DNA of 64,000 nt from Obesumbacterium proteus (GTDB lineage Bacteria; Pseudomonadota; Gammaproteobacteria; Enterobacterales; Enterobacteriaceae): assembly GCF_001586165.1 (NCBI RefSeq), contig NZ_CP014608.1, positions 434,001 through 498,000 on the forward strand. Direction: 5' to 3'. A model generated the notes under the pieces. It did no database searches. It worked only from the letters and a program-made list of their open reading frames with translations, and had not been told where the DNA came from. Shown piece by piece: positions 1 to 6,752 of this stretch; the first letter of the stretch is position 1; each line of letters starts with the position of its first letter. A program made the translations under genes and the position numbers.

Positions 1-2
1 GT

Positions 3-191
3 ATTTTGCAAATCGAACTAGCGGTTCGCCCAGACAGCGATCAGCGCGGTATGACAGCTTCCGGTATGATTGTGATCAACCCACCGTGGAAGCTAGAACA
101 ACAGATGCGCGACGTTCTGCCTTGGCTGCATAAAGTGCTCGTGCCGGAAGGTACAGGTCATGCCAAAGTTGAATGGATTGTGCCGGAATAA
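3..191 (+). CDS. rlmJ: 23S rRNA (adenine2030-N6)-methyltransferase RlmJ, 3' end only
   Basis: The last 62 codons of a gene entering from the left edge, ending in TAA. The peptide contains RPDSDQRGMTASGMIVINPP and ends in GHAKVEWIVPE, which I recognise as the C-terminus of RlmJ (YhiR), the enzyme that methylates A2030 of 23S rRNA. The NPPW motif resembles the catalytic motif of amino-methyltransferases. The reading frame is open to the window edge, so no start is visible. In E. coli rlmJ lies near gor, far from recQ; here it converges on recQ, which is a local order difference. Confidence 0.85.
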   Translation: MLQIELAVRPDSDQRGMTASGMIVINPPWKLEQQMRDVLPWLHKVLVPEGTGHAKVEWIVPE

Positions 192-207
192 TTGAAGTCA
201 TTGCTGT

Positions 208-238
208 CTGTCTCCCTTAGCAACATTGAGGGAGACAG
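208..238. terminator. hairpin between convergent rlmJ and recQ
   Basis: Perfect 10-bp stem (CTGTCTCCCT pairing with AGGGAGACAG) around an 11-nt loop, placed between the stops of two converging genes. There is no clear U-tract on either side, so it may be a bidirectional terminator or a transcript-end stabiliser. Its CTCCC/GGGAG arms resemble the hairpins near 4751, 6707 and 12920. Confidence 0.55.
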
Positions 239-254
239 AAGTTAACGCGTAAAA

Positions 255-2093
255 CTACTCATCATCGCCATCAACGTGTTCTCGGATCAGCGTCATAAAC
301 GGCGCACCAAAGCGATCCAGTTTACGCTGTCCTACACCGTTAATGCTCAGCAATTCGCTGGCGCGAATCGGCATCTGCTCTGACATTTCTAGCAACGTAG
401 CATCGTTAAATACCACGTATGGCGGGATATTCTCTTCGTCAGCAATCGCTTTGCGTAGCTTACGCAGCTTGGCAAACAGCTTGCGGTCATAGTTTCCGCC
501 GTAGTTTTTGCTGGCGTGGCTACTGCTGCTGCGCGACTTGAGGTTTATGACGCGTGGCACGGCCAGCTGAAGAGGAACTTCGCCGCGTAAAACCGGACGC
601 GCCGATTCAGTCAGCTGCAACGCTGAATGCATCGCAATATTTTGCGTCACTAAGCCCAGATGAATAAGCTGGCGCAATACGCTGACCCAGTGTTCGGTCG
701 TATGGTCGCGACCCAATCCATAGACTTTGAGCTTGTCGTGGCCAAACTCACGGATACGGGTGTTATTCGCCCCGCGCAGGATCTCAACAACATAGCCAAT
801 ACCAAACCGCTGACCCACGCGAGCAATCGCTGACAGCGCCTTTTGCGCGTCCTCTAGCCCATCGTAACGTTTTGGCGGATCGAGACAGATATCACAGTTG
901 CCGCAGGATTCTTGCCGCCCTTCACCAAAGTAATTCAGCAGCACTAAACGACGGCAGGTTTGCGCCTCAGCGAAAGCATTCATTGCGTTTAGCTTATGGC
1001 GTTCAATCTCTTTCTGCTGCCCTTCAGGTTTCTCTTCTAAACAACGGCGCAGCCAAGCCATATCGGCTGGGTCATAAAGCAGAACGGCTTCAGCGGGTAA
1101 ACCATCGCGCCCAGCGCGACCGGTTTCCTGATAGTAAGCTTCGATATTACGTGGAATATCAAAGTGCACCACAAAACGCACGTTGGGCTTGTTAATACCC
1201 ATGCCGAACGCAACCGTTGCCACCACAATCTGCAGATCGTCGCGTTGAAATGCTTCCTGTACCGAAGAACGATGTTCGTGATCGAGCCCTGCGTGATACG
1301 CCCCGACGCTAAAGCCTCGGCTTTGCAAACGCGCCGTGGTGTCTTCGACTTTGGCTCGGCCGTTACAGTAAATAATGCCCGATTTGCCGCGTTGTTCCTG
1401 CACGAAACGGATCAGTTGATCCAGCGGTTTGAATTTTTCGATGAGCGTGTAACGAATGTTTGGGCGGTCAAAACTGCTAACCTGAACCAGCGGGTCGTTT
1501 AGCGATAGCAAACGCTCGATGTCATTACGCGTGGCATCATCGGCGGTGGCCGTGAGCGCAATAACCGGAATCTCAGGGAAACGCTGCTTAATCAGACCTA
1601 GCGCGCTGTATTCAGGACGGAAATCATGGCCCCACTGTGAAATACAGTGAGCTTCATCTACCGCCAATAATGCAGGTCGCCAGTGCGGAAGCTGATCGAG
1701 GAAGTTATCCATCATCAGTCGTTCTGGCGCAATATAGAGAAGTTTTATCGCCCCACTGCGACAGCCAGCGTATACCTCTTGCTGCTGTTCACGGTTCTGC
1801 GTGGAGTTAAGACAGGCCGCGCTAACACCGTTCGCCTGTAGCTGATCGACCTGATCTTTCATCAGGGAAATCAACGGAGAAACCACCAGCGTTAAGCCAT
1901 CCATCACCAACGCAGGGATTTGATAACACAGAGACTTGCCGCCTCCGGTTGGCATCACAACCAGACAATCCCGTCCCGCGATCGCAGCATTGATGATAGT
2001 TTGCTGTCCAGGACGGAACTGCTGATACCCAAAAGTATCGCGCAAAACCTGTTCTGCCAGCATTTCTGCATTGATTACGGCTGCCGTTGCCAC
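255..2093 (-). CDS. recQ: ATP-dependent DNA helicase RecQ
   Basis: 3'-5' superfamily 2 helicase that unwinds recombination intermediates in RecF-pathway repair. I place the start at the GTG at 2093 (612 aa), preceded by AGGAG four bases upstream; the following residues MATAAVINAEMLAEQVL align end to end with the E. coli N-terminus (609 aa), whereas the longer TTG-initiated frame to 2105 does not. Visible parts: Walker A PTGGGKS (residue about 48-54), DEAH box in AVDEAHCISQWGHD, helicase C motif QETGRAGRDG, a zinc-binding cysteine set CRRLV...CGNCDIC, winged helix, and a C-terminal HRDC domain. Minus strand, downstream of pldA and in the same direction. Intact and full length. Confidence 0.97.
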   Translation of the reverse strand: MATAAVINAEMLAEQVLRDTFGYQQFRPGQQTIINAAIAGRDCLVVMPTGGGKSLCYQIPALVMDGLTLVVSPLISLMKDQVDQLQANGVSAACLNSTQNREQQQEVYAGCRSGAIKLLYIAPERLMMDNFLDQLPHWRPALLAVDEAHCISQWGHDFRPEYSALGLIKQRFPEIPVIALTATADDATRNDIERLLSLNDPLVQVSSFDRPNIRYTLIEKFKPLDQLIRFVQEQRGKSGIIYCNGRAKVEDTTARLQSRGFSVGAYHAGLDHEHRSSVQEAFQRDDLQIVVATVAFGMGINKPNVRFVVHFDIPRNIEAYYQETGRAGRDGLPAEAVLLYDPADMAWLRRCLEEKPEGQQKEIERHKLNAMNAFAEAQTCRRLVLLNYFGEGRQESCGNCDICLDPPKRYDGLEDAQKALSAIARVGQRFGIGYVVEILRGANNTRIREFGHDKLKVYGLGRDHTTEHWVSVLRQLIHLGLVTQNIAMHSALQLTESARPVLRGEVPLQLAVPRVINLKSRSSSSHASKNYGGNYDRKLFAKLRKLRKAIADEENIPPYVVFNDATLLEMSEQMPIRASELLSINGVGQRKLDRFGAPFMTLIREHVDGDDE

Positions 2094-2126
2094 GCTGCTC
2101 CTCAACCAAAGGGGTGATAAATTAAG

Positions 2127-2156
2127 ACCGGCGCTATTTTAGGCGTATGCACCGGT
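2127..2156 (-). terminator. possible pldA terminator
   Basis: On the minus strand an 8-bp stem (ACCGGTGC with GCGCCGGT, one G-U pair) encloses a 14-nt loop and is followed by CTTAATTT. It lies between the pldA stop and the recQ start. The loop is long and the U-run is poor, so this is a weak call. Confidence 0.4.
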
Positions 2157-2188
2157 TTTGTCGTTAGCGGATATGCGTTGCGCGCAAA

Positions 2189-3067
2189 TTACATGAAATC
2201 GTTGAGCATGATGCCCACGCCAAAACGGGTTTGATTGAAGTTGTAATCAATCATTGATTCACCGTAGCCGCTATACAACTGCGTGTAGAAGCGCAACGTT
2301 TTCGTCATCGGATAGCTCCATCCTAGCTCACCACCGCCGTAACCGGTGTTCCAGTTATAGTGCCCTTTTGCCGTAAAGACGCTTTCTCCCCACTCATAGC
2401 CCACCTGGGCTTCGTAGTAACCCATGTATTTGGTGATATCAGGGTTATCATCTTTGCTGCTGCTTTCGGGAATGCGATACCACGGTTTAATCTGCGCTTG
2501 GAAGTTACCGTTTTGCGCCATCAAACGCGCATAAACGCGGTTCCAGCTACGCGACGTTGGATCAGAGCGTCCGTTAGACTGATGATTAAAGCCGGTTTCT
2601 ATGTCGCGAAGTGTCCAATCGCCCAACTGATAATCCGTTGCCCAGCCGACAAAAAGCTGTGGCTCATAGTTGGTTTCACGGAATGGAGAAGATGCGCTAC
2701 GGTTGAAAGCCTGCCACCACGAGCGCTGCGTATAAGACATTCCTAACACCGAATTATCGCCTGCAATTCCACGGATGATAGGGAACGCTAGGCTGAGCTG
2801 GAATTTCACTTCGTCTTTGCGTGCGTCATCAGCCCAAGAATAAGATTGAATGGCTTCTTTGTTTACATCGCTGGTTTCAGTGTAAAGCAGGTAGTTGGTG
2901 TCGTAAGGATAGAGCGTAAATGGGTTATCGTGTTCAACCAACATGTTCGCGATGATGCTGCCTTTCACCTGCGGCTTATCATGAACCTGCTTTATCGTTG
3001 CTTCTTCAGCCTGAACCGCAGCAGGAACCGCCAGCAGTCCCGCTAACATCATCCATCCCTTACGCAT
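2189..3067 (-). CDS. pldA: outer membrane phospholipase A (OMPLA)
   Basis: Outer-membrane beta-barrel phospholipase A1 that hydrolyses phospholipids misplaced in the outer leaflet; Ca2+-dependent and active as a dimer in known homologues. The 292-aa protein (E. coli 289) has a 20-residue signal peptide ending VQA. The catalytic triad is visible in GFNHQSNGRSDPTSRSWNR: precursor H162, S164 and N176, equal to mature 142/144/156 as in the characterised enzyme. It ends in a C-terminal aromatic residue region typical of barrel proteins (FGVGIMLNDFM). Upstream of recQ on the same strand and divergent from yigI. Full length. Confidence 0.97.
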   Translation of the reverse strand: MRKGWMMLAGLLAVPAAVQAEEATIKQVHDKPQVKGSIIANMLVEHDNPFTLYPYDTNYLLYTETSDVNKEAIQSYSWADDARKDEVKFQLSLAFPIIRGIAGDNSVLGMSYTQRSWWQAFNRSASSPFRETNYEPQLFVGWATDYQLGDWTLRDIETGFNHQSNGRSDPTSRSWNRVYARLMAQNGNFQAQIKPWYRIPESSSKDDNPDITKYMGYYEAQVGYEWGESVFTAKGHYNWNTGYGGGELGWSYPMTKTLRFYTQLYSGYGESMIDYNFNQTRFGVGIMLNDFM

Positions 3068-3247
3068 CGTTATTACCCCTAATATTTACGCCATCAATGA
3101 TTCAAAGGCGACATTCTACACGTTAGGGACTCTGCAGGAACGTTCATCATTCTTATTGGTGCTGGAACCAAACAATAATTAAGCATAATATCAACATAAA
3201 ATTAACAATAATATTTATTATCCACCTGCAAGAAGAAGGACAGAACC

Positions 3248-3718
3248 ATGTCAGCCACGCTCCTCACGCGCGAATCTGCTAGCGCTCTTATTAGCGAAAT
3301 CTTCGTTTACCACATGCCATTTAATCGAGCCTTAGGGCTAGAGCTTCAACGTTTTGAGGCTGACTATGCCGAACTGGTTTTTGATTCCAAAGAAATGCTG
3401 GTCGGCAATGCTCATCAGAAAATTTTGCACGGCGGTGTTATCGCATCGGTATTGGATGTTTGCGCAGGCTTGGTGTGTGTGGGTTCAGCCCTATTGCGCC
3501 ATGACGAAATCACACAGGAAGAGTTGCTAGCACGACTGTCTAAAATGGGCACAATCGATATGCGAGTGGACTATCTACGCCCTGGGCGCGGTGAGCGCTT
3601 CGTGGCCAGTGGTAGCCTGCTAAGAGCAGGGAATAAAGTCGCGGTTGCACGCGTTGAACTTCATAACGAATCAAACCTACACATTGCTTCGGCCACCGCC
3701 ACGTATATGGTCGGCTAG
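3248..3718 (+). CDS. yigI: hotdog-fold thioesterase family protein YigI
   Basis: A 156-aa PaaI/YigI-family hotdog protein, probably a medium-to-long-chain acyl-CoA thioesterase; substrate not deducible from sequence. The start is well supported by AGAAGGA seven bases before ATG. The ILHGGVIASVLD segment is the hotdog helix with the conserved HGG signature, and GTIDMRVDYLRPGRGERF forms the core strand region. Divergent from pldA; rarD follows on the same strand 134 bp downstream. Length matches E. coli YigI (155 aa). Confidence 0.9.
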   Translation: MSATLLTRESASALISEIFVYHMPFNRALGLELQRFEADYAELVFDSKEMLVGNAHQKILHGGVIASVLDVCAGLVCVGSALLRHDEITQEELLARLSKMGTIDMRVDYLRPGRGERFVASGSLLRAGNKVAVARVELHNESNLHIASATATYMVG

Positions 3719-3852
3719 GTAGCATTTTTTACCAGATTTCTGTGAAATCTTGGGATAAGTTAGGCTTAATTGAATCATCTCTGTTACTACTATGAAACAT
3801 TCCAGAAAAATACAGTAGACTCAGCGCCTATTCATTTTTTCGGAAGTGTTTC

Positions 3853-4743
3853 ATGGATTCGCAACAAACTCGCCAAGGCATCTTGTTTGCTCTGGCCGCC
3901 TATTTTATCTGGGGTATCGCCCCTGCCTACTTTAAGCTGATCCAGCAGGTTCCACCCACCGAGATCCTGACCCATCGCGTGATCTGGTCATTCTTCTTCA
4001 TGCTGATTTTGCTTTCGCTGACTAAAAATTGGTCCAAAGTACGAGCGCTGGGCAAAACTCCCGGCAAGATTGGTCTTCTCGCGTTAAGCGCTTGTTTGAT
4101 TGGCGGAAACTGGCTGTTGTTTATCTGGGCTGTGAATAATCACCATATGCTGGAAGCCAGCCTCGGATACTTCATCAATCCATTGGTTAACGTGTTGCTC
4201 GGCGTAGTTTTCCTCGGTGAACGCTTCCGACGGATGCAGTGGATTGCGCTGGCGCTGGCGGTCTGCGGAGTACTGATTCAGCTATGGAAGTTTGGTTCTG
4301 TGCCGGTGATCTCGCTTGGACTGGCGTTTAGCTTTGCATTTTACGGGCTAATTCGTAAGAAAATCGCGGTAGATGCCCAAACCGGCATGCTGATTGAAAC
4401 TCTGTGGTTACTGCCGATTGCGGCTATTTACCTGTTTGGCATTGCCGACAGCGCAACCAGCCATTTGAGTGCGAATCCAATGTCGCTCAACCTGCTGCTA
4501 GTCGCCGCAGGGATTGTCACCACCATTCCATTATTGTTCTTTACGGCAGCGGCAACGCGCCTACGCCTTTCCACGCTGGGGTTCTTCCAATACCTTGGCC
4601 CAACGTTGATGTTTATTCTGGCGATTACTTTCTACAACGAGCAAATGACGCAGGATAAACTGGTGGCGTTCGGCTTTATTTGGGCGGCACTGCTGTTGTT
4701 TATTATGGATGCGCTGTATACGCAGAGAAAATTGCGCAGCTGA
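3853..4743 (+). CDS. rarD: EamA-family permease RarD
   Basis: 296-aa inner-membrane protein of the drug/metabolite transporter superfamily, with about ten hydrophobic segments in two EamA repeats. The start MDSQQTRQGILFALAAYFIWGIAPAYFKL matches the RarD family (conserved WG..P.YFK), and the length equals E. coli RarD. The transported substrate is not established; E. coli rarD was named for a chloramphenicol-related phenotype. It is followed by a hairpin shared with convergent corA. Confidence 0.93.
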   Translation: MDSQQTRQGILFALAAYFIWGIAPAYFKLIQQVPPTEILTHRVIWSFFFMLILLSLTKNWSKVRALGKTPGKIGLLALSACLIGGNWLLFIWAVNNHHMLEASLGYFINPLVNVLLGVVFLGERFRRMQWIALALAVCGVLIQLWKFGSVPVISLGLAFSFAFYGLIRKKIAVDAQTGMLIETLWLLPIAAIYLFGIADSATSHLSANPMSLNLLLVAAGIVTTIPLLFFTAAATRLRLSTLGFFQYLGPTLMFILAITFYNEQMTQDKLVAFGFIWAALLLFIMDALYTQRKLRS

Positions 4744-4750
4744 TGCAGAC

Positions 4751-4776
4751 TTTCCTCCCCAGCGATGGGGAGGAAA
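4751..4776. terminator. bidirectional hairpin between rarD and corA
   Basis: Perfect 10-bp stem TTTCCTCCCC / GGGGAGGAAA with a 6-nt loop between the converging rarD and corA stops. On either strand it is followed by a purine-rich or mixed tail rather than a long U-run. Confidence 0.6.
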
Positions 4777-4788
4777 AGAAGAGACAGG

Positions 4789-5739
4789 TTAAAGCCAGTT
4801 TTTGCGCTTGAAGTATAAATACGGCGCAAGTCCCGCCAGAATCATCAAACCAATCGCCCCCGGATAACCGAACGACCATTTCAGCTCAGGCATAAACTCA
4901 AAGTTCATCCCGTAGCTAGATGCAACCAGCGTTGGCGGCAGGAACACCACGGATACCACCGAGAAGATCTTGATGATGCGGTTCTGCTCAATGTTGATAA
5001 AGCCCATTGCCGCCTGCATCAGGAAGTTTACTTTCTGGAACAGTGATTCATTGTGTGGCAGCAGGGATTCGATATCTCGTAAGACTTCACGCGCCTGCTC
5101 CAACTGACTGGCCGGTAAACGCGCCTTACGCACCAAGAAATTCAGCGCTCGCTGGGTATCCATCAGACACAGGCGAACCTTCCAACCGATATCTTCCAGT
5201 TCGGCCAGCGTCGAAAGGGCTTCATCGTATTCGTCGCCCTGATGACCTTCCATAATCACGCGGCTAAGCTTTTCCAGATCGCTGTAGATGTTTTCGATTT
5301 CATCTGCCAGCTGTTCGATTTTGGTTTCGAACAGATCGAGTAACAGCTCATAGGCATTTCCATCAGCCAGCATCTGGTTGCGGGCGCGCATACGATACAG
5401 CCGGAACGCCGGGAGTTCGCGCTCGCGCAGCGTATACAGGCGACCATCGCGGATGGTAAATGCCACGGTGGAGTTGCCAGCATGATCTTCCGCATCTTCA
5501 TAATAGAAGAAGGAGTGAATATGCAGGCCGTCTTCATCTTCGAAGAAACGTGCTGATGCTTCGATATCGTCCAGTTCTGGGCGAGTTGCCAGACTTTGAC
5601 CTAGCTCATCTTGAACTCGTTGACGTTCATCTTCTTCAGGTTCGACTAAATCGACCCACAAAGATGAAGTCAGATCTTCCGTGTCATCCAGCTCCAGACG
5701 GGATAAGCGGCTGTTGTCTAATCTAAATGCACTTAGCAT
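4789..5739 (-). CDS. corA: magnesium/cobalt transporter CorA
   Basis: Pentameric inner-membrane channel for Mg2+ (and Co2+, Ni2+). I start at the ATG at 5739 (MLSAFRLDNS), giving 316 aa, the same as E. coli; a 12-codon N-terminal extension is possible but not conserved. A GGAG precedes this ATG by nine bases. The long soluble domain (about 1-250) is followed by a pore helix, the invariant selectivity motif Y-GMN (G277-M278-N279), a second membrane helix and the basic tail KRKNWL. Upstream lies a structured leader with a short ORF, suggesting transcript-level control. Confidence 0.97.
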   Translation of the reverse strand: MLSAFRLDNSRLSRLELDDTEDLTSSLWVDLVEPEEDERQRVQDELGQSLATRPELDDIEASARFFEDEDGLHIHSFFYYEDAEDHAGNSTVAFTIRDGRLYTLRERELPAFRLYRMRARNQMLADGNAYELLLDLFETKIEQLADEIENIYSDLEKLSRVIMEGHQGDEYDEALSTLAELEDIGWKVRLCLMDTQRALNFLVRKARLPASQLEQAREVLRDIESLLPHNESLFQKVNFLMQAAMGFINIEQNRIIKIFSVVSVVFLPPTLVASSYGMNFEFMPELKWSFGYPGAIGLMILAGLAPYLYFKRKNWL

Positions 5740-5846
5740 GCTTTTAAACTCCGTTGCGGTGACATTAAGGATCACGCATGGAGCACAGGAAACAAACGAG
5801 GGGTAGCGTCACCTAGCTGTTTCAGACCATATCAGATCTGACTCAT

Positions 5847-5904
5847 AGCGACGTATAGAGGTCGCTGACAACCACGAAGGCTATCAGCATAAGTGGATAG
5901 CCTT
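5847..5904 (-). promoter_or_regulatory. structured corA mRNA leader (two hairpins)
   Basis: On the minus strand, immediately after the candidate leader ORF, AAGGCTATC pairs perfectly with GATAGCCTT (5877-5904, 9 bp), and AGCGAC pairs with GTCGCT (5847-5866, 6 bp). In Salmonella the corA leader is known to couple translation of a short ORF (corL) to Rho-dependent termination; the arrangement here fits that scheme, but the functional equivalence is inferred. Confidence 0.6.
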
Positions 5905-5959
5905 AGAAGTTGTACCCGCTAACGGGTTCATTGAGCCAGTATCTACTGGGTGTGTCCAA
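5903..5959 (-). CDS. corL: candidate corA leader peptide (CorL-like)
   Basis: Short ORF in the corA leader: TTG start at 5959 preceded by AGGA eight bases upstream, encoding 18 aa that end ...NEPVSGYNF before TAA, whose last bases begin the first leader hairpin. The same frame extends up to an ATG at 5992 (29 aa), but that ATG overlaps the proposed -10 box and would lie outside the transcript, so the TTG start is preferred. Function would be regulatory: ribosome progress deciding the hairpin fold and Rho access. I have not compared it residue by residue with Salmonella CorL. Confidence 0.5.
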   Translation of the reverse strand: MDTPSRYWLNEPVSGYNF

Positions 5960-5990
5960 GGCGTATGTCCTCACAGATAATAGTGCGCGC

Positions 5991-6020
5991 ATGTTACGCC
6001 GATACGAAAAAGCCTGTCAA
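5991..6020 (-). promoter_or_regulatory. candidate corA promoter
   Basis: Minus strand: consensus -35 TTGACA (6020-6015), 18-bp spacer, -10 TAACAT (5996-5991). It would start transcription near 5984, giving a leader of about 245 nt before the corA ATG. The remaining gap up to 6217 shows nothing further that I can name. Confidence 0.55.
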
Positions 6021-6217
6021 CTGGCGTTGTGACTAATTCCAGAACATTATTCACTCAGGATGTTTTATACCAAAACATTTATGGGTTTTGCTTTCAGCAA
6101 CCATGCTGCAATCGGAAATGTAAGGTAAAAATCATATCGCTAGCTTGACCCATCTATTACCTTATAGCAATGCATTCACCTATTAGACTCCACTATTCCT
6201 AAAATCAGGCACCCCCT

Positions 6218-6697
6218 ATGAAACAAATCACGTTTGATGATCTGAAACAGCAGAGCGCCGCTGCGGCCAGCGCACCTCGTTTACGCGCTCACCGCAATTT
6301 TCATCCAGAATTGAGCGATCCGGTGCAGCGTCTTGCCATCGCGATGGAGCCTGGAACCTACATTCGCCCGCATCGTCACCCACATACTTTCGAGCTTTTG
6401 CTACCATTGAGCGGCCGCTTTTTGATACTGAATTTTGACGAACAAGGCGTGGTTACTCGTCGCGTGGTGTTGGGCAAAGAGTGTGTGGCTCTAGAGATGG
6501 ATGCCGGAACATGGCATTCGGTACTGTCACTGGATAACGGCGGCGTGATTTTTGAAGTTAAACACGGTGGCTACCAGCCCGTAACCGAGCAGGATTCAGC
6601 GCCTTGGGCACCCGCAGAGGGCGAAGCTGGCACTCAGGAACTGATGGCGTGGTATTCGCAGGCGCAGGTTGGGGATAAATATTCGTTTGCCGAATAA
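6218..6697 (+). CDS. WbuC-family cupin-fold metalloprotein
   Basis: 159-aa single-domain cupin. The cupin 1 motif is visible as YIRPHRHPHTFELLLPLSGRF (three His plus Glu, residues about 48-68), with the distal motif WHSVLSLDNGGVIFEVK. The N-terminal half resembles WbuC, a small cupin encoded in some O-antigen clusters whose reaction is not established. It sits alone between corA and uvrD, not in a polysaccharide cluster, and is absent from this position in E. coli. It is probably a monocistronic gene followed by a hairpin. Metal binding is inferred from the motif; substrate unknown. Confidence 0.75.
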   Translation: MKQITFDDLKQQSAAAASAPRLRAHRNFHPELSDPVQRLAIAMEPGTYIRPHRHPHTFELLLPLSGRFLILNFDEQGVVTRRVVLGKECVALEMDAGTWHSVLSLDNGGVIFEVKHGGYQPVTEQDSAPWAPAEGEAGTQELMAWYSQAQVGDKYSFAE

Positions 6698-6706
6698 GCC
6701 CTAAAC

Positions 6707-6728
6707 TCTCCCCCTGCTAAGGGGGAGA
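6707..6728. terminator. hairpin between cupin gene and uvrD
   Basis: Perfect 8-bp stem TCTCCCCC / GGGGGAGA with a 6-nt loop between two convergent genes. No U-tract. One of several related C-rich/G-rich hairpins in this window. Confidence 0.55.
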
Positions 6729-6752
6729 TTGGAAAGGGATATTAAACCGGAA

